Of a stretch of 32,529 bases of DNA, positions 15,975-22,678 are shown piece after piece. Each line of letters starts with the position of its first letter. Within the stretch, counting starts at the first letter, position 1. The notes under the pieces are model-generated. The model saw only the letters and a list, made by a program, of their open reading frames with translations. It ran no database searches and was not told the DNA's origin. Location: positions 1 through 32,529 of the forward strand of contig CAZIWA010000060.1 of assembly GCA_964542875.1 (NCBI GenBank), in the 5' to 3' direction. The stretch comes from CAZGOM01 sp964542875. Its GTDB lineage: Bacteria > Planctomycetota > Phycisphaerae > Phycisphaerales > Phycisphaeraceae. Made by a program: the position numbers and the translations under genes.

Positions 15975-16988
15975 ATGCTTATCGTCACGGGCGCATCGGG
16001 CTTTATCGGTGCGAACATCATTGCGGGGCTCAATAACCGGGGCGTGGGGAACATTCTGGCTGTGGACGATTACGCGTCGATCACAGGGAAGACCGGGATC
16101 ATGGCGGACTTTCAGGCGGCGCGGTACGTTTCGGGCATGACGGTGATGGGGTGCGTGGACATGCTGCGGCTGGAGGAATACCTGGCCAAAGAGGTAACGC
16201 CCGGACAGGTGAAGGGCATTTTGCATATGGGCGCCTGCAGCGACACCATGGTGACCGACCGGCAGTATGTGATGGGGGTGAATTACGACTACACCCGGAA
16301 GCTTTTCGAGTGGTGCACCATGCACGGGGTGCCGTTTATTTATGCGTCATCGGCGGCGACGTACGGGGACGGGGCGCATGGGTATGACGATGAGTGCGAT
16401 CCGGCGATTTTGCAGCCGTTGAATTTGTATGGGGAATCCAAGCATCTGTTTGACCTGTGGGCGTTGCAGCAGGCCAAGACGCCGCTGCGCTGGGCCGGGC
16501 TGAAGTTCTTCAACGTGTATGGGCCGATGGAAGGGCACAAGAAGCGGATGGCGAGTGTGGTTTACCACGGGTTTCACCAGGTGAAAGAAACCGGGTGCAT
16601 CAAGCTGTTTGAATCGCACAAATTCGGCGTGCCGCATGGCGGGCAAAAGCGTGATTTTGTTTATGTGGAAGACGTGGTGAGGACGTGCCTGCACTTTTTG
16701 AATTCTGATGCGACGGGGATGTCGCCCAATGGGCTGTACAACGTCGGCACGGGCGTGGCCAGGAGTTTTGAGGATCTGGCAAGGGCGACATTCACCGGGA
16801 TGGCGCGGCTGCCTCACATCGAATTTATTCCCATGCCCGAGCAGCTTCGGGACAAGTACCAGTATTTCACCCAATCGACGATGAAGAAGCGCGAACGGGC
16901 GGGCGTGCGATGGAAGTTCAACACGCTTGAAGAAGGCGTGAGCAAGTATGTCAAATGGTTGGAGAACAACCAAGGGAGCCCAGCGTGA
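15975..16988 (+). CDS. hldD: ADP-L-glycero-D-manno-heptose 6-epimerase HldD
   Basis: HldD converts ADP-D-glycero-D-manno-heptose to the L-glycero form, the last step in making activated heptose for lipopolysaccharide core or glycoproteins. It starts MLIVTGASGFIGANIIAGLN (NAD-binding glycine motif). The serine motif YASSAATYG and the catalytic YGESK (Tyr152, Lys156) follow, then LKFFNVYGPMEGHKKRMASV, which is diagnostic for HldD, and KRDFVYVEDVV. At 337 residues it is slightly longer than the E. coli enzyme (310). ATG 15975 has GAGG nine bases upstream; the ATG at 15960 is an alternative. TATCAT at 15921-15926 is a possible -10 element. It overlaps hldE by four bases, forming an operon. Confidence 0.93.
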   Translation: MLIVTGASGFIGANIIAGLNNRGVGNILAVDDYASITGKTGIMADFQAARYVSGMTVMGCVDMLRLEEYLAKEVTPGQVKGILHMGACSDTMVTDRQYVMGVNYDYTRKLFEWCTMHGVPFIYASSAATYGDGAHGYDDECDPAILQPLNLYGESKHLFDLWALQQAKTPLRWAGLKFFNVYGPMEGHKKRMASVVYHGFHQVKETGCIKLFESHKFGVPHGGQKRDFVYVEDVVRTCLHFLNSDATGMSPNGLYNVGTGVARSFEDLARATFTGMARLPHIEFIPMPEQLRDKYQYFTQSTMKKRERAGVRWKFNTLEEGVSKYVKWLENNQGSPA

Positions 16989-18460
16989 GCGGAGTTTTCA
17001 AGGAACCGGCGGCGAGCGAAGTGGAGCCGCTTTTAAAGTCGATGGTGGGTCGCCGGGTGCTGGTGGTGGGGGACATTCTGCTGGACGCGTACCTGATGGG
17101 GAGCATCAACCGGATTTCGCCGGAAGCGCCGGTGCCGGTGCTGGCGATCGAGCGCGAAGAGCACACGCTGGGCGGTGCGGGGAACGTGGCGAAAGTGCTT
17201 ATCGCCCAAGGGGCGCAGGTGAAGCTGGCCGGCGTGGTGGGGGATGACTCCGAGGGCGCGCTGGTGATCAGCGAGACCCAGGGGCTGGGTATCGGCACGG
17301 AAGCCGTGCTGACGGACAAGAGCCGGCCGACGTCGGTGAAGCGGCGGGTGGTGGCGCAGCGGCAGCAGATGATTCGACTGGACAGGGAATCGACAGCGCC
17401 GCTGGACAAGGCGACGGAAGAGGCATTCATTGCGCGGCTGGAGAGTGTGCTGGCGTGGTCCGAAGCGGTGATTCTGTCGGATTACCTCAAGGGCGTGCTG
17501 ACTGAGCGCGTGTGCCGGTTTGTGATCGAAAAGGCCGGGAGCCGTCCGACGATCGTGGACCCCAAGGGGACGCGATGGGACCGGTACAAGGGCGTGACGC
17601 TGTTTAAGCCGAACGTGAAGGATGTGATCGCATTCCTGAATGAAACGATCAAGGATGACGCGACTGCGGAAGCATCCGGACGGCATATCCTGCAGGTGCT
17701 GGGGTGTGAGCAGGTGCTGATCACACGCGGCGAGCGGGGGATGACCCTGGCGTCGCGCGAAGGCGGGAAGGTGCTGCATTTGAAGTCGCGGCCTCGCCAG
17801 GTGTCGGACGTGACGGGCGCGGGGGACGTGGTAGCGGCGACGGTGGCGCTGGCGCTGGCGTCGGGCGCGCAGGCGGATCGCGCGGCCTGGGTGGCGAACG
17901 TGGCCGCGGGCGTGAAGGTGGAGAAATTCGGCACGGCGGCGGTGAGCTCGCAGGAAATCCTCGAAGCGCTGGGACACAACCCGGCACAGGGAATCGAATC
18001 CAAAGTGATGGATCTCGCCGAGGCGGCGAAGCTGGCGGAGAACCTGCGCACGCAAGGCAAGAAAGTGGTGTTCACCAACGGGTGCTTCGACATTCTGCAT
18101 TACGGGCACGTGAGCTACCTGGAGAAGGCGCGCAAGCTTGGGGACGCGCTGATCGTGGGCATCAATTCGGATGAATCCGTGCGCAAGCTCAAGGGCGCGG
18201 GCAGGCCGATTCAGCACGAACACGACCGGGCAAGGATCCTGGCCTCACAGGCGAGCATCGATGCCGTGGTGGTGTTCGGCGAGCCGACGCCGATTGACTT
18301 GGTGAATGCGATCAAGCCCGCAGTGCTGTGCAAAGGACAGGACTACACCACGAAGGAATCCGTGGTGGGTTGGAAGGAAGTGGAGAGCTGGGGTGGGCGG
18401 GTGGAGCTGATCAAGTTTGAAGAGGGACGGTCGACGACGGGGATTCTTAAAAGAGTTTAG
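16985..18460 (+). CDS. hldE: Bifunctional heptose-7-phosphate kinase / heptose-1-phosphate adenylyltransferase HldE
   Basis: HldE phosphorylates D-glycero-beta-D-manno-heptose 7-phosphate and later adenylylates the 1-phosphate. The N-terminal ribokinase-like domain shows VLVVGDILLDAYLMGSINRI, HTLGGAGNVA and DVTGAGDVVAA (the GAGD catalytic aspartate). The C-terminal nucleotidyltransferase domain shows FTNGCFDILHYGH (residues 363-375) and INSDESVRKLKGAGRP. At 491 residues it is a full-length fusion. The GTG start at 16985 is supported by AAGGGAG six bases before it and by the four-base GTGA overlap with the hldD stop. The pathway partners GmhA and GmhB are not in this window. Confidence 0.94.
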   Translation: MSGVFKEPAASEVEPLLKSMVGRRVLVVGDILLDAYLMGSINRISPEAPVPVLAIEREEHTLGGAGNVAKVLIAQGAQVKLAGVVGDDSEGALVISETQGLGIGTEAVLTDKSRPTSVKRRVVAQRQQMIRLDRESTAPLDKATEEAFIARLESVLAWSEAVILSDYLKGVLTERVCRFVIEKAGSRPTIVDPKGTRWDRYKGVTLFKPNVKDVIAFLNETIKDDATAEASGRHILQVLGCEQVLITRGERGMTLASREGGKVLHLKSRPRQVSDVTGAGDVVAATVALALASGAQADRAAWVANVAAGVKVEKFGTAAVSSQEILEALGHNPAQGIESKVMDLAEAAKLAENLRTQGKKVVFTNGCFDILHYGHVSYLEKARKLGDALIVGINSDESVRKLKGAGRPIQHEHDRARILASQASIDAVVVFGEPTPIDLVNAIKPAVLCKGQDYTTKESVVGWKEVESWGGRVELIKFEEGRSTTGILKRV

Positions 18461-18624
18461 AGAAGGCGTTTCGTGTCCTGAGTCCCGCGTCAAGAGTTTG
18501 GGGTTGGTCAACATAAGCGTGGAGCGATGGACACCGATTTGCAGGGGCGCCTTGAGGCTTTTCGTGAGGTGAATGGGTCAGGCGGGCGGCGTGGTGGGCT
18601 TCGCAGACTCGGCGCCACCCTACC

Positions 18625-19746
18625 TCAGAGGGTGGCTTGAATGCGGACGTAGCGGATGATGAGTTGGGCGTCTTCCATGCACCAGAAGACGGCGAAGACT
18701 TCGCCGGATTTGCGCTGGATGACGGTGGGGTAGCCAAAGCGAAGGGTGGACATGGTTTGGAATTTGGTGCCCTCGGCGGCGCCGTAAGAGGCGACGTCAG
18801 CGCCCCAGAGAGGGTGGTCGGCGAGTGCGACCCAGGTGTCGCCTTCGATCTTGGCGAGGTGTGCCCAGAGGCCTTTCTGGTCGACGCGGCGGTAGACGAC
18901 GAGGATGTGGTTGTCGGGGAGGGCGACGGGGGAAGCGGTTTCGCCGTGAATGGGGGCTTCGATGGGAGCGCTGTAGGAGTCGCCCCGGTTGGCGGAGAGG
19001 GTGAAGGCGGATTTGAGGCTTTTGTTGGCCTTGGTGTCGTAGCGCCAGCAGAGGGCCAGGAGGCGGCCGTCGGTGAGCTGGACTTGTTTTTGTTCCCAGG
19101 AGGTGGTGTTGGTGGCGGTGTTGTCCATGACGGTGACGAGCTTGGTGAAGCTTTCGCCGTTGTCATCGGAGACGAGCGCGGTGGCGCGCATGCCGCCTTT
19201 GGGGGTTTCGCCGATCCAGTTGGTCCAGAGGGAGCCGGGGATGATCCAGCGGCCCTTGCCCAGGTCCAGGGGGTGGGAGCAGACTTCCCAGGCGTTCCAT
19301 TCGTTGGGCGGGTTCACAAAGCGCAGCTTGCCCCAGGTGGAGCCTTCATCGAAGGAGCGGATGAGGGCCAGGTCGGTCCGGCAGAAGCCCTGGGTTTCCG
19401 GGTTTAAAAGGCCGAGGTCTTCGCGTTGACGCTCAAAGAGCCCGACAACGCCGGCAAGGCGGCCGTTGGAGACGCGGGCGATGCGGCAGGTGACGGAGAA
19501 TTTGTAGTCGTCCTCCTCGGGGTGGAACATAATCTCGGGGATAGACCAGGTTTTGCCGTTGTCGGAGGAGTGGCTGGTGTAGGAGCGGCAGTTGACGGCT
19601 TCAAAGGCTTCGCCGATGTCGAACGCGGCGACGAGCTCTCCGGAATCCAGCTCGACGACGGAGGGGAAGAAGGCCTGCCGGCTGTTGAGGTGCGGCATGG
19701 GGTTTTTGTAGACAACGCCGGAATCGATGGTTTTGATTTGGGGCAT
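18625..19746 (-). CDS. Sialidase-like BNR-repeat protein
   Basis: A 373-residue protein with at least four Asp-box-like (BNR) motifs: SSDNGKTW, SFDEGSTW, SDDNGESF and the degenerate SANRGDSY, the mark of six-bladed sialidase/neuraminidase folds. The N-terminal region (NSRQAFFPSVVELDSGELVA) resembles many exo-alpha-sialidase-annotated proteins in planctomycetes. I see no signal peptide, so an intracellular place is likely and a role in true sialic-acid removal is doubtful; it may act on another glycan or bind only. ATG 19746 is preferred (AAGG seven bases upstream); an upstream ATG at 19788 would add 14 unconserved residues. TAATCT (19784-19779) within TGCTAATCT is a possible extended -10 element. 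Confidence 0.78.
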   Translation of the reverse strand: MPQIKTIDSGVVYKNPMPHLNSRQAFFPSVVELDSGELVAAFDIGEAFEAVNCRSYTSHSSDNGKTWSIPEIMFHPEEDDYKFSVTCRIARVSNGRLAGVVGLFERQREDLGLLNPETQGFCRTDLALIRSFDEGSTWGKLRFVNPPNEWNAWEVCSHPLDLGKGRWIIPGSLWTNWIGETPKGGMRATALVSDDNGESFTKLVTVMDNTATNTTSWEQKQVQLTDGRLLALCWRYDTKANKSLKSAFTLSANRGDSYSAPIEAPIHGETASPVALPDNHILVVYRRVDQKGLWAHLAKIEGDTWVALADHPLWGADVASYGAAEGTKFQTMSTLRFGYPTVIQRKSGEVFAVFWCMEDAQLIIRYVRIQATL

Positions 19747-20049
19747 GTGGGAGCCTTGCAGAGGTGATGGATGTGGAGAGATTAGCATGCCTTGAAGAAG
19801 GAAGAGAAGAGGTGAAATTTTTGATTGGAATTAAGCGGATGGCGGATGAATAATAAGATTGGTAAAGGGGGTTTGTTTTTATCTTAAGTGTTTTAAATAA
19901 AGGTAATTGTGAATATTTAGGATCAGCCTCGGGCGCACAGTGGACAGGATATTTGCGAGGGATTAAGAGTGGGTAGGAATCTGTGGGTTGGGGAGTGGAT
20001 GACGTAGAATGCTTTGCTGGCCCCGGCAGGGTCTGTGGGAGTGAGTGAG
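19747..20049. other. Intergenic region between the sialidase-like gene and dnaB, with an AT-rich patch
   Basis: No gene is visible in this 303-base divergent spacer. Bases 19811-19920 are about 30 % GC (33 of 110 counted), far below the flanks. The patch may hold promoters for both divergent genes. TAGAAT at 20005-20010 is a candidate -10 element for dnaB, giving a leader of roughly 35 bases, but no clear -35 element accompanies it. Confidence 0.5.
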
Positions 20050-22488
20050 ATGGCACGAGAATTTTCGCGGAGAGAGTCGCAAAAGATCGAGATCGGGAAG
20101 CTTTTTGAGAAGCTGCCCCCTGCGGCATTGGAGGCGGAGTGCGCGCTTCTGGGGTCGATGATTCTCGATCAGCGGGTGATCTCCGACGTGGTGGAAATCA
20201 TCAAAGGCGGGGAAGACTTTTCCAAGCCCGGGCACTCGGCGATCTACGAAGCACTGGTCTATCTCTACGACCACAATATTCCTGTCGACATCGTCCAGGT
20301 GACCCAGCGGCTGGAAGACGTGCAGCAGCTTGAGACGCTGGGCGGCGTTGACTACCTGGTGATGCTGGCGGAGTCCGTCCCTTCAGCGACGAGCGCGCCG
20401 TACTATGCCAAAACCGTGCGCGAAAAGGCGATGCTGCGGTCGCTGATCGACGTGGCGGGGCGCACGCTGCACACGGCCTACACGACCTCCGACCCGGTGG
20501 AAGAACAATTGGACACCGCGGAGCAGGCGATCTTTTCGCTCGCCGAAGCCAAGACCACGGGTGAAGCCACCGACCTGAACACGCTGCTGCAAGAGACCTA
20601 CCAGAAGCTGGAGAACCACGACGGCAAAGTGATCTCCGGGCTGGCGACAGGGTTCATGCGGCTGGATGAACTGACCTCGGGTCTGCAGAACGGCGAGATG
20701 ATCATCGTGGCGGCACGCCCTTCGATGGGGAAAGCGCAGCCGCTTTCAGCGCGTGTGCTGACGCGCGCGGGTTGGAAGGCGATGGGGGATTTGAAGGTGG
20801 GGGATGCGCTGGCATCTGTGGATGGAGCGCCATCGCAGGTGGTCGGGGTGTACCCGCAGGGTGAGCGCCAGGTGTATCGGATGACGTTTGCGGATGGGCG
20901 TTTCACGGAGTGCTGCGCGGAGCATTTGTGGGCGGTGCAATACCGGACCTGGCCTGCGGCGCGGGTGGTGACGACCCAAAAGCTGATGAGCATGCTGCAA
21001 AGCAAGCGGTACCGCAACCGCCTGTGGGTGGAGACATTCAGCGGGGATTTTGGCTCTGATGAAGGATTGCCGGTGGACCCATGGCTGCTGGGGTTCCTGC
21101 TGGGCGATGGCTCCATGGGCGGAACCTCGGTGCGCTTCTCAACGGCGGATGAAGGGTTGAAGGAAAAGGTTCATGCGACCGCAGGTGAAGGCTTTGAGCT
21201 GACCTATGCCGGGGGACACGACTATCGGATCAAGCAGTTCGATGGGGCGCACCGCAAGGGTGTGAAAGGGGTTGAACTCAACCCGATCAAGACCGCATTG
21301 GAGGCGCTTGGCCTGTGGGGGTGTGATTCTTTCCGCAAGTTCATTCCTGAGGCCTACAAGCTGGGCTCCAAGGCCAGCCGCTTGCGGCTGCTGGAAGGAT
21401 TGATCGACACCGATGGATGGGTGGAGAAGTGGGGAAGCCTGCGGCTGGCTACTTCAAGCCGGCGCCTGGCTGATGATGTGGTTGAACTGGTTCGTTCCCT
21501 TGGCGGCACCGGCTCGTGGACGCAAAAAGAGACTTCCTACACCTACAAGGGACGGAAGCTGGCCGGTGAGCCGGCGTATGTGTGCAATCTTCAGCCTCGC
21601 GAGCCGGAGTTGCTGACGCTGGTGAACCACAAGCGCGAACGGATTGCCAGTGGGCGCAGGCGGATGCGCCGGTTGAACATCAGCTCGATTGAGCCGACGC
21701 AGGTGACGCAGACGCAGTGCATCGCGGTTTCCCATCCGAGCCATCTGTATGTGACCGATGACTTCATTGTGACTCACAACACGGCATTCGCCGTGAACAT
21801 CGCCGAGCACATTGCGTGCGAATTGAAGCAACCCATCGCGGTGTTCTCGCTGGAAATGAGCAAGCAGCAATTGGCCCAGCGTATTTTGTGCTCGCGCAGC
21901 CGGGTGGATTCGCACCGGCTGCGGACCAACATGCTGCGTGATGATGACTGGGTGGATCTCCAGCGTGCATGCGGCGAGCTTTCCGATGCGCCGATGTACA
22001 TCGACGATACGCCGGGCCTGAACCTGCTGGCATTGCGCGCCAAGGCGCGGCGGCTGGCGGCGAGGCACCACATCCGATGCATCGTGGTGGACTATTTGCA
22101 GCTGATGAGCGGTCCCAAGAGCGATTCGCGTGAACAGGAAGTCTCGGCGATTTCGCGTGGCATCAAGGCGCTGGCGCGTGAGCTTTCAGTGCCGGTGATT
22201 TGCCTGAGCCAGCTCAACCGTGGTCCGGAATCGCGTGATGGACATCGGCCTCGCATGAGCGATCTGCGTGAATCAGGCTCGATCGAACAGGATGCGGACG
22301 TTGTGCTGATGCTGCACCGTGAGGACTACTATCACCGTGGCGATCCGGAGCATACCGACAACAACATTGCGGAAGTGATCATCGCCAAGCAGCGTAACGG
22401 TCCGACGGACATCGTGAAGCTGCAGTTTGACGGCGGAACGACAAGGTTTAATAACCTGGCGGGGGGCGATCAGGGGGATATGGGGTAA
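20050..22488 (+). CDS. dnaB: Replicative DNA helicase DnaB with an in-frame intein
   Basis: DnaB is the hexameric helicase that unwinds DNA ahead of the replisome. The 812-residue precursor has an N-extein (residues 1-228), an intein (229-577) and a C-extein (578-812); splicing would leave a 463-residue helicase of normal length. The N-extein includes LPPAALEAECALLGSMILD and ends in Walker A, IIVAARPSMGK. The C-extein resumes with TAFAVNIAEHIA and contains VFSLEMSKQQLAQR, VVDYLQLMSG (Walker B), ICLSQLNRGPESR and DLRESGSIEQDADVV. The intein thus splits Walker A between Lys and Thr, and no active helicase can form until it is removed. ATG 20050 has GGGAG eight bases upstream. Extein codons are more C-ending than those of the intein. 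Confidence 0.97.
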   Translation: MAREFSRRESQKIEIGKLFEKLPPAALEAECALLGSMILDQRVISDVVEIIKGGEDFSKPGHSAIYEALVYLYDHNIPVDIVQVTQRLEDVQQLETLGGVDYLVMLAESVPSATSAPYYAKTVREKAMLRSLIDVAGRTLHTAYTTSDPVEEQLDTAEQAIFSLAEAKTTGEATDLNTLLQETYQKLENHDGKVISGLATGFMRLDELTSGLQNGEMIIVAARPSMGKAQPLSARVLTRAGWKAMGDLKVGDALASVDGAPSQVVGVYPQGERQVYRMTFADGRFTECCAEHLWAVQYRTWPAARVVTTQKLMSMLQSKRYRNRLWVETFSGDFGSDEGLPVDPWLLGFLLGDGSMGGTSVRFSTADEGLKEKVHATAGEGFELTYAGGHDYRIKQFDGAHRKGVKGVELNPIKTALEALGLWGCDSFRKFIPEAYKLGSKASRLRLLEGLIDTDGWVEKWGSLRLATSSRRLADDVVELVRSLGGTGSWTQKETSYTYKGRKLAGEPAYVCNLQPREPELLTLVNHKRERIASGRRRMRRLNISSIEPTQVTQTQCIAVSHPSHLYVTDDFIVTHNTAFAVNIAEHIACELKQPIAVFSLEMSKQQLAQRILCSRSRVDSHRLRTNMLRDDDWVDLQRACGELSDAPMYIDDTPGLNLLALRAKARRLAARHHIRCIVVDYLQLMSGPKSDSREQEVSAISRGIKALARELSVPVICLSQLNRGPESRDGHRPRMSDLRESGSIEQDADVVLMLHREDYYHRGDPEHTDNNIAEVIIAKQRNGPTDIVKLQFDGGTTRFNNLAGGDQGDMG
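20734..21780 (+). mobile_element. Intein in the DnaB P-loop with LAGLIDADG homing endonuclease; class 3 signature
   Basis: A 349-residue intein beginning AQPLSARVLTRAGWKAMGDL and ending DDFIVTHN, with Thr as the first C-extein residue. The first residue is Ala, so the normal Cys1/Ser1 nucleophile is absent. Instead it shows the set known for class 3 inteins: block B ECCAEHLWAV with His64 and Trp66, a block F cysteine in TQCIAVSHPSHLYV (Cys329), and Thr +1. His348-Asn349 provide the C-terminal cleavage. The middle carries a homing endonuclease with two LAGLIDADG motifs, LLGFLLGDG (118-126) and LLEGLIDTDG (219-228), both with the catalytic aspartate, so it may still be mobile. The insertion point matches the P-loop DnaB site known from mycobacteria and their phages. 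Base use resembles the local background rather than the exteins. Confidence 0.93.
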
Positions 22489-22614
22489 GGGAGGAAAGTG
22501 AAATTTGAAATTTATAATTTGGGACAAGATGGGTTTGAGGTTGGTGGGTGTGGTGGATGATTAGGGTGGAGAGTAAGAGTTGAGAAGTCGTTGCGTTGAG
22601 GGCATTTGAAGGTG

Positions 22615-22650
22615 GCCCTCACCCCGCTCTTCTCCCAGGGGGAGAGGGGG
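22615..22650. repeat. GC-rich dispersed-type repeat with hairpin after dnaB
   Basis: CCCTCACCCC is followed by a 10-bp hairpin (22627-22636 with 22640-22649, two G-T wobbles). This CCCTCACCCC...CTCCC...GGGAGAGGGG form is one I recall as a recurrent intergenic repeat in many bacteria. It sits between convergent dnaB and the M50 gene. There is no T-run, so any terminator role is uncertain. Confidence 0.45.
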
Positions 22651-22678
22651 TAAGAGGCGTTTGGGTGGTGTTGTAGGG

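Noticed and set aside
20051..20070. TGGCACG followed by TTTTC resembling a sigma-54 promoter
   Set aside because: The -12 half is wrong (no TTGC at the right spacing) and the site lies inside the dnaB coding start.
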